This document shows positions 33,331 through 45,271 of a stretch of 64,000 bases of DNA, one piece after another. The DNA comes from Leptodontidium sp. MPI-SDFR-AT-0119. Taxonomy: Eukaryota > Ascomycota > Leotiomycetes > Helotiales > Leptodontidiaceae. The stretch covers positions 1,550,001 through 1,614,000 of the forward strand of contig JAHLEZ010000006.1 of NCBI GenBank assembly GCA_020726505.1, in the 5' to 3' direction. Position 1 is the stretch's first letter, and every line of letters starts with the position of its first letter. The translations under genes and the position numbers were made by a program. The notes below the pieces were generated by a model. It saw only the letters and a list, made by a program, of their open reading frames with translations, was not told where the DNA came from and ran no database searches.

Positions 33331-35957
33331 CCCGTAGGATCGAAAACGCTCGACACACAGTCCTCGAATCTCAGAAAATTGTAATTTGAAAAATTTCAGG
33401 ATTATCTCCCAGGCAGGACAATCGAGCGAAAACTGTAGTCCAAACTGTCTTTTTCAATATCGATATCTACTCAAACTCTGCTGTATTGGGAAGGTGCGTG
33501 CTGTTCTTTGATTTGGTGGGGGCTTGGCGGCTGCAGAAGTGCCTGAAGACTCTTTTCAAAAAGTCAAAATTGGGCTCGACAACATGTTCTCGGATCTCAA
33601 ATACCCACGGACAAGCAGCAAACTTACTTGTTGGAATAATCGAAGACAGGCTGACTGTAGAAGCTCACAATTGCCAGTTCAACCACGTCCGTGAGACTTG
33701 GAGTACATCTCGGACGGGGATGGACTCCGCGTATTCTCTGGGAGGAATGTATTAATTTCAAAAACGCAGCAGAGATGATCTCCATCCCTTCGAGACTGCC
33801 GGAGACGATAAGAGTCAAAATAGAGATAAGATTTCCGAAGAATATGCAACTAACTTTGTGGCGCTTGTCGGTGAAGAACGAAGGACGGGACAAGAAGCAA
33901 GCACCCAAATTTAATCCCATCTCATTCTTGCAACATTTCGCAGCGTACAACACCAACCAACACATCAAAAGCCAACAGAAAAACTGAAGTATGGAGCAAT
34001 TCAGGTCATCGGGGAGCGATCAAAAGCCAGAGGTAAACATGGTTCCACACAAACTTTCTCGGTATTTGGATGCGCTTGGCTCATCTCGCGAGATACCAGG
34101 ACTAGAACGTGACCGAAAGAAACACTCGCTCGTCGCACGACGAATTGGTGTTGATTCGAACCAGCCGATGTCAACTGCGGTAACAGCGAAATTGAAGGAT
34201 TGCGTGGATGCAGTGTCAACTCGCAATCGCATCAAGCCGAACAACAGGTTTAAACACGGAAAGCGGACACGAAGGAGGATCAGAACTGGCTATTTGACGA
34301 TTTTCGTACGCTTGTTCAACGAATGTAAGACACAGAGCGTGGGTGAGTGACACGAATCTGTGCAGGTGCATGTCAGTGACACGGAATCAGACTCAGCTGT
34401 CGTAAACTTTTGCCAACAGTTCGTCTTCCGCCTGAACGTTGAGAAGAGAAAGATTGCGCGAGGTCTATTGAAGACAATATGTGTTCCCAAGGTGTCGATA
34501 TTGAATGTCCAGCTCGGATTGAGGACACTGGGAGCTAAGACAAGACAGGCCCATGTTAATGACAGGTAGTGTATTGGAGTCATTAGATATTCAGCTTGGA
34601 CAACAGAGCGAACAAAATCTCGAGGAAGTTCGACGCGGGTTCGAGGAAAGAAAGGATATTGGAGCCAATTCCAAGGCCGACCAATCAGCTGCTTTTGAGC
34701 CGACTCGCTTAAGACAAACAACAATTGTTTTTAAGAGAAACTTTTGCACTAAAAGATTTTTAGATGATATCTTGGAAGTCTATGGGGCTTATCAAGTGTG
34801 AGGAATTACAGTAGGAAGGTGGACCTCCGGTTGGGATTCAGATGACGGCATTGCTAAGTGCATGTCGAAGTGCAGGCACAGCCCCTGCCCAGGCACCACC
34901 AGCCCAGCCACTCGGTATGGCCCCATTCCCGAGATCTCGCGGAACGGAATAATACCAGAACTTCGACATTCTAGGTGATCTCGTCTCTGCCGGGCTATTT
35001 GGCTGGTGCCGTGTTGGGAACTTCTCTTCTGTCATTTATTCATTGTTTCGCTTTTCTGCGATGTTCTCCAACACTCTGCTCATTCTGAGATGAGAATAAT
35101 GCTTGGTAAGACTGCCACAAATCCAGAGACCGGCTCATCCTGTCTTCCAGTAAGCCGAGATCCACTCGACAAGACGGCAAGGCTGTCTTCGATCTTGGAA
35201 TTCTGATACCGGTTAGTTGCCGATATTAAACGGTCCATTGACCAATGAGAGTATGAGGGAAGCACAAATAATTCGGGAATTTGCGTGTTGATGTTGACGT
35301 CTTCCCCCACTTTTTCATTTCTCAGCAAGTTGTTTGGAAAGGCATATCCAGATTGCGAGAAATAATTACAATTAATTCGTGATACTACTCAAGGCAATTG
35401 CTACGTTTTGCAAGTAGCATCTCGGTGTATTTCTTCCCTCTGGTTCCTATTTTCCCACTTCCATTCAAAGTCGGTTGACAAGTATTTCGGCTGAACAAGA
35501 TCCGATGATGACCTCAACCGTCCCGGAAAAGATAAGCAAACATAATTAAACCTGCAGCTAAGGAGCTTACGCCCACAAAGCATGCCTTCAGTTTCTTGTT
35601 TCCTTCCTTTCGAAGTTTCCGCCGAGATTCCAAGGTCTTATTTTTCGCGAGCACGTGAATACCCAGAGCCTCTTGTCTTGACACCTTCCGAATGCGGACA
35701 GCACAAGAGACTTCGTCCCTGCAAAACCAAAAATCAACACCAAATTTTTCCAATCCCGCCGTTCCGTTCGATATCTAGCCAAGGGAACAACGAGCGGGGT
35801 CGTGCATCGCCATTTCAAAGACGTCTTTCCAAGGGCAAGATGATGGCAAATATGGCGCAGATGTATAAATGCCAGCGCCTGTTCCTGCATATCGAAAAGA
35901 ACTCTCTCAATCCCCCTCAAGAGTTTCGCATCTCTAAGCCTACTTCGATCCGCCATC
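33331..35957. other. long intergenic region
   Basis: About 2.6 kb with several short open frames on both strands but no recognisable protein sense, splice chain or RNA gene. The last ~100 bases are the promoter of the next gene. Confidence 0.5.
35864..35870 (+). promoter_or_regulatory. TATA-like element
   Basis: The sequence tataaat, 94 bases before the ATG at 35958 and followed by a pyrimidine-rich leader. Position and sequence fit a fungal TATA box; no further proof. Confidence 0.5.
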
Positions 35958-37823
35958 ATGGTTCGCGTTTTGTCTCTCGGTACCCTTGCCATGCTCTGCT
36001 CTGCAGTGGTGGGCAAGGAGATCAACATGATGGGAGTAGCTCACTCAGAGAAGTACATCTCTGGCGCTAAACATGCCGAGATCATGAAGATCAAGATGGA
36101 GCACTGGGATTTCGAAGTCGCTTCTGGAGCTATGAACAGTGAGCTCTATCCGGAACTGGGGTATACTAAGTGTATCGATGGATTCGCCGCTGCTATCCCC
36201 GGCGACTTCAACAACACTTTCAGGTGCCGAAACGTAAGTTTTCCACGGGAATGATTAGTTAAATTTGGCTAAACTTCAAACAGATGGACCTTTACCATTT
36301 CCGCTCGCATGCTAGCTTAGGCAGTGCAGTGCAAGGTCAAGCCTCCTCTTCCTGGGGTTGGACGTCACCTGACGGCCGCGAATTCGTGGCTGTTGGACAA
36401 TTCGACGGAACTGCGTTCGTTGAGGTTAGCTCTGAAGGAAAGATGATCTACCTTGGTCGCCTTCCCACATGGGATGCTCTCGGAGCACGATGGAGAGAAA
36501 TTCGAGTCGTCAAGGGCCTGTTGGTCGTCGGTTCCGAAGCCTGGGGTCACGGCATTCAGTTATTCGACTTGACTAAACTTCTCACGCTTGACCCCGCAAA
36601 CCCAACGACTTTCACTCAAGCTGATCTCGCCAGCCACTGGGGTGTCATATCGCAAGGAAATGCTTCTGAGCCTTGGGATAAGCTTCCAGTCGGCAGAACT
36701 CATAATGTAGTTGTTAATGAGGAGCTTGGCTATGCCATGGCTGTTGGGTCTGTTGGTGGGAATGTCACCACTCGTGTCAGAGAGAATATGCCTTGCAATG
36801 GCGGACTTATCTTCCTTGATATTTCTGATCCTTCGAATATGAGATCTACGGGATGTGCTGCTGCGGACTTCTATGTCCATGATGCTCAATGTGTCGTGTA
36901 CAGAGGGTATGTTTTCCATTTCTTTTGCTGAGCCAACTTTACTGCAATGTCTGAAACTGACAACGCTGACCTGACGTAGACCAGACAAGAGATATCAAGG
37001 CCGCGACATCTGCTACGGTTACAACGAAGATACCGTCACCATCTTCGATGTCACTGGCGATAAGAAAATCGGCAACCAAACCACCATCATTGCTCGTGTC
37101 TCCTACGAAGGTGCCGAGTATATCCACCAAGGTGTCGTGCTTGACCTCCAAAACCAGGAGTACCTCATCCTAGACGACGAGTTTGACGAAGTCCGCGGTG
37201 TCGTCGGCGCAGCCACCAACAAGCTGCCAACTACCCACATCTTCGACATCAGAGACCTTGAGAACCCCAAGTACACCGGATTCTACCAAGGCAAGGTCCG
37301 CACAATCGACCACAACCAATACGTCTACGACGGATTCGCGTATCAATCTAACTACGGCGCTGGATTCCACATCTACGACATCCGTTCCATCCCCAGCGAC
37401 CCAACGGGGAAATCCGTGTACGAAGCCGCTTTCTTCGACATCTTCCCCGAGGACGACGAAGCTCCAGGTGGTGGTGCGGTCGTCTTCGCCGGAACGTGGT
37501 CCTCATACGCCGGATTCAAATCTGGATTCATTTATGTCAACACTATCGAAAGAGGCTCCTTCATCCTCAAAGCTACAGACAAGTCGCCTGCCAAGGCACC
37601 AGTCTGCAATGCCGATAACTGTCTGAGAGCGTTCCGCGCCAATCATATCCCGGGCCGCTTGGAGGAGAGCCAAGAGTTCTGCGCGGGATATCTGGCGAGA
37701 CAGAGGGGTGTGCAGGATGTTACGAAGACGTATGCGAAGAATGCTTGTACGAGGACGATTGGCCTTGCGGCGCAGGTTTCGAGTGCTTGTGCTTGTTTGC
37801 CGACGGCTACGATTCCAGTGTAG
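35958..37823 (+). CDS. secreted choice-of-anchor B / LVIVD-type protein
   Basis: Three exons, 35958-36233, 36284-36906 and 36980-37823, give 580 aa. Residues 1-~19 (MVRVLSLGTLAMLCSAVVG) are a signal peptide. The body has repeated beta-propeller-like blades of the choice-of-anchor-B/LVIVD kind: 'SWGWTSPDGREFVAVGQFDGTAFVEV', 'WREIRVVKGLLVVGSEAWGHGIQLFDL', 'HDAQCVVYRGPDKRYQGRDI', 'THIFDIRDLENPKYTG' and 'SNYGAGFHIYDIRSI'. Several N-x-S/T sites and Cys pairs fit an extracellular protein. The C-terminal ~80 residues are Cys-rich. Related fungal proteins are annotated as regulatory-P-domain or choice-of-anchor-B proteins. A biochemical role is not known to me. A TATA-like site lies 94 bases upstream. 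Confidence 0.78.
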
Positions 37824-38864
37824 ATTTGTGTATCAGTAGCTAGAAGCGAGGTAGAGAGGTAGAGAAACTAACTAAAAGAAATGTCGGTTTGACCAAGAAG
37901 GTGTATTTCCTATCGTGGATGTAAATAAACACTGAACGTTCAGAAGTTTTAGCTCCGAAAGGAGAATCGACTAAGCGAGGAAAAGGAACATACATTTTGC
38001 TCGAAAGAGCCCAGCTTTAAATTAAAATCACCGCATGCTCACCGCATATCTTCATGAACCGGCCCTAGCCTCTTAAGAGATCTAAAAGTGTCTGGGCTGA
38101 AACTCACAAAGACAGCGCAAAACATCCCTCATCCTAGATGTTCAGTCACGTGCCACGTCAATCTCGGCAACCAGATCTCGGGACGACCGACAGGACAGGG
38201 CAGAAACCTCTCCTTCGAACAAGCTTCCTTACCATCATCAAACCCAACTCGCGCAAACTCCCCTTCCCCATTCCCATTAAAATTTCCAGCTTATCAGATC
38301 TCAGATCTCAACCCAAGGGACTCGAGTCGTCCTCGTCGTCGTCGTCCTCCCCCTTCGGGCGTCACGGCGTCGGAAATACATTATTACACGCACTTCTATT
38401 CGCTGGTGCACGCCCCAGTGGGCAATTTTCGCTGCAGGGCTGATGCTGAGCGTCGTCACCCTCCAGCATGGATTCGGTTAGTGACTTGACAGAACCCCAT
38501 TTCAGCATGGGAAACCCTTAGCAGCCCCCCACTAGGCGACGAGGCCTAGAGAAATTGCAGGCGAAGGGATTGCGTAGCCACGACGACTTACTGTTGGAGT
38601 GGACGGTGTTGGAAAGAAGGGGATGAGAGATAGGTGGGTGGATGTGGATGGGTGGGTGGGTGTGCTTTATCACTTCAGGCATCCCCAATATTTGCCCTCC
38701 TTTCTCTTTCTTTTCGGGTTGAGTGACATTTCTAGGCTTCAGTTTTGGTTCCAGTCTGTTTGAGGATCCACGCTGGTTATTTGCTCTTCTTTGTTTAGTT
38801 TGCTTGTTATCCAATTGTTGTTACCTCCGCTACCTAGGGGCATCTCGCCTCGCTCCTCTTCGGC
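37824..38864. other. intergenic
   Basis: About 1.04 kb. It includes a tcg/tcc-rich simple-sequence patch (38325-38355) and a gtggatg/gggtg-rich patch (38630-38663). No gene recognised. Confidence 0.5.
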
Positions 38865-40920
38865 ATGCGCGGCGTCTTCAGCGCTCTGGTGCTTTTGCCA
38901 GCTGTTGCAATTGTCTCTGCTGCACCTTTCGTACCAGATGATCAAGTTGATCAGGAATGGGATCGAAGGGCAGCTGCTAGACCTGTCAGAGGTACCGCAC
39001 CAACACATCACTTCTACAAAATCCAGCATGTCAAGCTAACACCACGATCTAGAAACCCGCCTATTCGCCAATGTCGACCTCGAAATACCGAGTAAATCAC
39101 CTGATGTTGACCCTACCACTCTGGGATTCCGAATCGAAGTCCTCAACTCGGAAACTCCTTGTGGATTTGGAAATGTGACAATTGATGGGACGGTCTTACC
39201 TCAGACCGTGAACGGAGACGTATCGACTGGACAGGGCTCTGTGTCAACAAACACCAAAGGCGTCGTCGTCGGATCATGGAACTTCCACTGCATTAGAGTC
39301 AACGGGATTCCTGATGCGCAACTGTTGAAGTTTACCATCGACTATGTAGATGGAAAAACTATGGAGGATGCTGGATTTTCGATGTTGTTCAGACAGTCGG
39401 GTCTTCCTGAGATCATGAACATCGAGACTGATCTCTCGATTCCTGATGAGGTCGTCGCAAACCCCAACCCGGAGGCCCTTCGACCCGACCACGGAATGTC
39501 GAAGCATCATCCTGGAATAGAAGAAGATTTGGCTGAGTTGGATTACTTGTGGAGCCAGCTTCGAGAGATCAAATACTTGATCCACCAGAAAGAGCGCTCC
39601 ATAGCTTATCACGCCAACCAGCACTATGAAGTCGACATCAAGGACTGCGATAGCTTGAAGTGTGTAGTGAAAGCTATGGCTCACCGAGCTAAAAACGCTG
39701 CTTTCGAAATGTATGGCAAGATCAGTGGAGATGACGAGGAGGATGGACATGAGCATCACCATCCCGAGGGATCTTTCAGAAAGTTCCATGGACATAAGGA
39801 CGGTAATCACACGCATCATGGAAACCATACCCACCATCTTCCGCCTTGGAAGAGACCGCATTCTCGTCCTTTGCCTATATGCAGATATCCCCCGCCGCCA
39901 CCTCATGGACACCATCGCCCACCTCCTCCACCTCCACCTGGATTCGATGGCCCACCACCACATCATCATATGCCACCCCCACCACCAGAGTTCGATGAGC
40001 CACCACACCACGGTGAACATCCCCACGACGGACCAGATTTCGACGGCCACTTCCCAAACCACGGCCGTCCCGATTTCGACGACTCTCCACCACCACCGCC
40101 TCCTGACTTTGACAGCCCACCCCCTCCTCCACCTCCTCATCATGGCGGTCCTCCACCCCATGACCATGAAGGCCCCCCTCCCGCAGAGGCATTCTACCCT
40201 CACGGCCCCCCACCACCACATGGACCACCAGGTCCTCACGGCCCAAATCGCCACGTCGGACGCGCTCTCCAAATAATAAAGTTCACCACCATCGGCTTCC
40301 TCTTCGCCTTCCTCCTTGGCGCCCTCCACCGGCGAGTCTGCGCACCCAGCCGGCGAGCGGACCGCCACGAGCGACGGCGTCGTAGACGTGCGCTGCGAAG
40401 AGCGGCGCATAAACATATCATTACGAGACTACTCACTGGGATGGCTGGTACAGAGTCTTTCTCGGATGATGACGATAGTGATGAAGAGAAATTCGAGAGG
40501 GAGCGGTTACTAGAGGATGCTGAGGATGGGAGGTCGGTTACGATGAGTGAGGATCTTGAGCAGTTGAGGAATGCAGCTGAGGTTGTGGGTGAGATTGTTG
40601 CTGTTGAGCATTTGCATCAGCAGCAGCAGCAGCAACAACAGTATCAATCTCTCCCTCTCGCTCTCGCTCATCCCGCTCCTTCTCCAGCTCCAATTCCAAT
40701 TCCTGTTGTGGAGCAAGTCAACATCAACACCTCGATCATCTCGAATACCATACCACCAGTACCGCATTTCGAAGAAGAGTTACCAGCCTATGAGGATAAT
40801 GACGGGAGTGACCTGAGTAGTATTGTCTCGGACGGATATCGACCCGGTACACTTTATACGCCTAGTCAGAGTCCCAATGGGAGTCTGAGTGACATCCTGG
40901 GGCCGGATAGGAAATCGTAG
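38865..40920 (+). CDS. His/Pro-rich type I membrane protein
   Basis: Two exons, 38865-38991 and 39053-40920, join in phase 1 across a GTACCG...ATCTAG intron and give 664 aa. Residues 1-19 are a signal peptide (MRGVFSALVLLPAVAIVSA). The extracellular N-terminal domain (~20-270) has a beta-rich 'ETPCGFGNVTIDG' part and paired Cys. Residues ~271-445 are a low-complexity stretch of Pro runs mixed with His, Asp and Gly. One membrane helix follows at ~449-467 (IIKFTTIGFLFAFLLGAL), then an Arg-rich stop-transfer segment, an acidic cytosolic tail, a Gln run near 40615-40640, and an LPAY motif that resembles Nedd4/Rsp5 ligand sites. The His/Pro region could bind metal ions or sit in the cell wall. I do not recognise a named family. 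Confidence 0.75.
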
Positions 40921-41580
40921 ATTTTGTGGTTTGGTTGATTGTATTTTGGGAGGAGGGAAATAGGAAGAGCGGGGTAATAGGGATGGATACCATGCTGTTA
41001 TTTTTTTCTTTTGTTGATTGGGATGGAGTGGGATGGAGTTATATACTTTGTCTTTAGAGTAGGAGTGGGAGTGTGTACTGTAGAATTGGATTTGATATCA
41101 ACCTCTTTTTTTTATGTATCGATGATACTAGGATTTAGCTACTAGTGCAGTCTAGTAATGTGACTCGGTTAAATAACCCTTCAGGTGCTTCTCAGCGATA
41201 ACTGCAAAGAATGAAATTTAGGCGCAGAGATGAGGACTCTGTCCTTGGGTATACAATTCAGATCTAGAACCTCATAACCTTCATAGTACGCCCGTCTACC
41301 TACCTACCTTCCCAGAAATCAATCTTGTCATCTGTCATTCGCTCGTCTCAAAACATCCTTGCCTTATCTCCACTTGCTGCCTATACATTCTTTCCAAATC
41401 CAACATTTTCAGTTAGATCGATTGGGTGCATTGTGTAGAAACAAAAATAGAAATAGTCTTAGATGAAGCCTCTAAAAAGTCTTCTGATACAGATGTGTCA
41501 TACCACGGTTTAAAATTAGGTGTGTCGCAGATGGAAGAAAAGAAGTGTGTGTAATAAGTTAATTGTTATTTAACTATGAA
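40921..41580. other. intergenic between convergent genes
   Basis: About 660 bases between the 3' ends of the membrane-protein gene and the NLR gene. AT-rich, with a short ctacctacctac repeat near 41297. No gene. Confidence 0.5.
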
Positions 41581-44500
41581 TTAAAGCAACTGTAAAAAGT
41601 AAGAAAGAGCATTCTCCGATACCGCACGACTAGGGTGGCTCATAGGCCATTTCAATCTTTTGATCTTCACCACCTGCTTGAGCAATGCCATAGCTTCTTC
41701 CACTTGCCCATTCGCCTTGTATGCCATTGCCAGTGCGTGCTGCGACGCGAGCCGGTTCGGGTGCGTCTCGGCCAGCGTCGTCTCTTCGATCTTAACCACT
41801 TGCTCAAGTAATGCCACGGCTTCTTCCACTTGCCCATTCGCCTTATATGCTACTGCCAGTGCGTGCTGCGATATGAGCCGGTTCGGGTGCGTCTCGGCCA
41901 GCGTCGTCTCTTCGATCTTAACCACTTGCTCAAGTAATGCCACGGCTTCTTCCACTTGCCCATTCGCCTTATATGCTACTGCCAGTGCGTGCTGCGATAT
42001 GAGCCGGTTCGGGTGCGTCTCGGCCAGCGTCGTCTCTTCGATCTTAACCACTTGCTCAAGTAATGCCACGGCTTCTTCCACTTGCCCATTCGCCTTATAT
42101 GCTACTGCCAGTGCGTGCTGCGATATGAGCCGGTTCGGGTGTGTCTCCACTAGCGCCGTCTCTTCGATCTTAACCACTTGCTCAAGTAATGCTGCGGCTT
42201 CTTCCACTTGCCCATTCGCCAAGTATGCTACTGCCAGTGCGCGCTGCGACACGAGCCGGTCCGGGTGCGTCTCGGTCAGCGTCGTCTCGCGGATCTTAAC
42301 TGCCCGCTCGAGTAGCATAACGGCCTCTTCTACTTGCCCATTCGCCCTGTATGCTATTGCTAGTTCTTGCTGCGATATAAGCCGGTCTGGGTGGTCCTCT
42401 GCTAGCGTGGTCTCGTGGATCTTAACTACCTGCTCGAGTAGCATAATGGCCTCTTCTACTTGCCCATTCGCCTGGTACGCTATTGCTAGTCCTTGCTGCG
42501 ATATGAGCCGGTCCGGATGGTCCTCCGCTAGCGTTGTCTCGCGTATTTTGACCGCCTTCTTCAGTAGTGCCATGACCTCCTTATTCTTCCCGAGATTCAT
42601 TAAGCTTCTTACTTGGAGTTCATATAGCGGTGAGAGCGCTTCGGATGGCTCTCCAGGGTCCTGTCCAAGTTCGAAGAAAACGTCTCTTATGAGTTGATCA
42701 ACTTTAGAGTCTTGTCGCATGTCTAATAGAGCCCTGCCGCATCTGAGCAGTATTGGAGTGACAACCACTGTAGGTGCTAACCCGAATGCCTTTCTAACCT
42801 CTATATCCAAGTAAGACAAGATGTGCGGAAGTAAGCTTCTCTCGTGTGTCCGCCACATGCGAGTATTTGAGCGAGAAAATCCAATAACACAGCCAGCTGC
42901 GATCCATGCTACGCCTTGACGCTCTGAGTCCTGTCGATCCTTAGCCCAAGCGTGAGTCAACGGGTGCATCGATAATCCGAGGTAGTTGTCTAAGCTATGT
43001 CGAGTAACTAGGGAAAGTGATGCGAGGAGAGAACTGGCCTCTGTGAAACGAAAAGGGTCCCATTTGTCGCCCTGTAGGACCATGAAATTTGGCAATTGCG
43101 AAAGGTGAAGTTGGGTAAATTTATCGATACTTGTAGCCTCGTCACTGGCCCGTGAGATCTCTTTGCAACCCTCCCATGCCTCCTCGAACATCTGAAGAGG
43201 AAGCACGCTAGAATTAAGCGTGGACAGGATCTCAAGTAAGTGTAAAGCGTCTTTTGCAGACTCCCTTCGGGACTGCTCTAAAACGTCTGCGGAAGCTTCG
43301 AAAGTTGCGTAAACATCGCCATACCTCGACTTGGCCTGCCTAGGTCGGTACTTTAAGAGCCGCTGTCGCTGCCGTTGGTAGACCTCTGGGTATTGTTGAA
43401 GTTGACAGTGGCCTTGACTGATATACGCCCCGGCCTGGATCAGGGCAAGCGTGTGTGATCCTAAAAGACGGACTATTTCTCGGGCTTGATTATCATAAGA
43501 TGACCACAATTCTGGAGACACTTCGGCTGCTTTAAGTAAGAGGTTCTTCGAGTCCTGCTCTTCAAGACCCCCTAGCGCTTCGAATGCATCTGGACTGTAC
43601 CGCTTGCATTCGGCAACACGAGATGTCATAAGAACGGCGCCGTGATTCCCAGAAGAGAGATAGATTTGGTAATCAAATTCAGGATCGTCCGCGTTATCAA
43701 GAATAAGAAGCCAACTTTGATGCGTAGTTGCAAGAATCTGAAGTGCCTCGGGAATACTCTCGACTGAGTAGCCAAGCATCTTTGCAGCAGCTATAAAATC
43801 CCTCTGCGCGGTAGAAGGCTTACTAACGTCGACCCAAAACACGCCCCGGAACCTGTAGTATAAGTTAAGATATGTTATAAAGCTTTAAAGGCTACTAGGA
43901 AGACGTACTGTTGCTTCATCAGGCTCGCAATCTGCAAACATATCTCGCTTTTCCCTTGTCCACCTAGTCCTGTAATCACGAATCTCCTTTGCTTTTGGAC
44001 TACAGATATAGATTGGCTTTGTAGGGCTTTCTGGATTCGGAAAAGTATATTAGAACGCCCAGTAAATAGGCTATTAATTGCTCGAGGCACCATCCAGTGT
44101 ACGTTGCCATGTATATTAGCACCTACACCAATATTAAGCATGTTAGCTACATAAAATTCCAGCCCTTATTAATACGAGTTCTTATTATAGAATTTACTAA
44201 ACTTACCTCTTGAACGTTCGCCGATTTCCCTCTCGAGCCGAATGAATGCATTTTCTCTCCCCTCGCCATAGATCATCGGCATGTGCAGGCCGAAAATCCC
44301 CAGAAGAGCATAGGCCTCGTCTTCTTTGCGCTTGGCCGTGCGATTTGCTGCCCATAGCATCCGCTCTTGAACGGTCAGTTCAATGAGAGGTTTCCCTCGC
44401 AATATTTCCACTGACACCCCCGTAATCTCGTGAAGTAATGATTCTAGCGATCCCTTGTCGCCTAATCGTGCTCCCTCTTGAGAGAAGAATTCGACTGACT

Positions 44501-44945
44501 TTGGCGCAATAAGTTCTTGAAGTGTCCAGGCTCGAGTGAACCATTTACTGTGCCGGAATTCTGATTTCCATGTCGACTGGGAGAATATTTCATTTGTATT
44601 ATAGCGCTTAGAGACGTCCGAGAGGTAAACGTAGCACGTAGCCGCATCCTGATACCAGCGAAACATAGAATTGATAGCCTCTGAAAGCTCTGTAAGATTG
44701 GATTTGTTGATACAACATGTGTCTACCCAGATGTATTGGAACCCATCTCTTGTTGCTTGTTCGCCGCAAAACTTAATCTTTTTATATCCGATCTTGTTTA
44801 TGTAGGTACCGGCTCTGAAATCGTCGAACGTGACTTCTTCTGTATCAATCCCCCAAGTATGAGACAGTATCGCGTATGGCGGAACATGTTCCGTGTAATC
44901 CTCAGTAAGGCTGAGGTTGCCACTTTGAAGATACAGAAGACGCAT
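41581..44945 (-). CDS. NLR-type receptor: HET - NB-ARC - TPR
   Basis: Minus-strand exons 44945-44207, 44122-43909 and 43852-41581 give 1074 aa. The HET domain fills residues 1-~245: PPYAILSHTWG, 'YIWVDTCCINK', 'DAATCYVYLSDV' and WFTRAWTLQELIAP. The NB-ARC domain follows with P-loop GLGGQGKS at 298-305, Walker B 'WLLILDNADD', the 'AVLMTSR' strand and the 'LGSHTLALIQAG' region. The C-terminal ~330 residues are eight 42-residue TPR units, four of them nearly identical. The order death-effector (HET), switch (NB-ARC), sensor (repeat) is that of fungal NLRs involved in heterokaryon incompatibility or related immunity. All key motifs are intact and no stop or frameshift is present. A decayed pogo element ends 160 bases upstream of the start codon. 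Confidence 0.92.
41761..42138 (-). repeat. three identical 126-bp units inside the NLR TPR domain
   Basis: Units at 41761-41886, 41887-42012 and 42013-42138 are identical base for base as read by eye. Flanking units on both sides are progressively diverged. Each encodes one 42-residue TPR (LLEQVVKIEETTLAE / THPNRLISQHALAVAYK ...). Perfect identity points to recent duplication or gene conversion. Confidence 0.9.
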
Positions 44946-45104
44946 TTTCAACTCAAGACTAGCTGGGCAGAATTCAGATAGTAGGAGGTGAGAGCACAGA
45001 AGTTCATGCGTGACTATTAGTGAACAAGGAGGAAAGTTTATGCGCATTGGGCATCAAGCGGTCGTGAGGCTCGCGCTCACACCACCAATAGCGGGGCATT
45101 ACTA

Positions 45105-45187
45105 CTCGAGATCCCGAGCACGTGCACCACCCGGCTACGTGCACCAGCCACCCCACCAAATTATTCCTCACTACACCCGACTTCAAA
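45105..45187 (+). repeat. left terminal inverted repeat of the pogo-like element
   Basis: Matches the reverse complement of 47238-47308. The first 28 bases agree at 26 positions, and the later block ctacac...cgactt is shared with an intervening length difference. Confidence 0.75.
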
Positions 45188-45271
45188 AATCAATTATTAA
45201 ACAACCACTAAATCAATTGGTTTGAAATTAAGAATAGAGATAGATTACTAGTTAATGAAACATATTCCAAA

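Noticed and set aside
33991..34350. 119-codon basic open frame on the plus strand
   Set aside because: No family sense, Kozak context or conserved features, and overlapping frames of similar length occur on both strands.
39274..40416. Long open frame (380 codons) on the minus strand opposite the His/Pro-rich protein gene
   Set aside because: It is a shadow of the repetitive Pro/His codons. It is Trp/Arg/Val-rich low-complexity sequence, while the plus strand has a signal peptide, intron and membrane helix.
41761..42138. CRISPR-like direct repeats
   Set aside because: The units are contiguous with no spacers, encode TPRs and lie in a eukaryotic gene.
41660..42697. 345-codon open frame on the plus strand across the NLR repeats
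   Set aside because: It is the antisense of the TPR array, open only because the repeat lacks stops in that frame. The minus-strand protein has clear HET, NB-ARC and TPR motifs.
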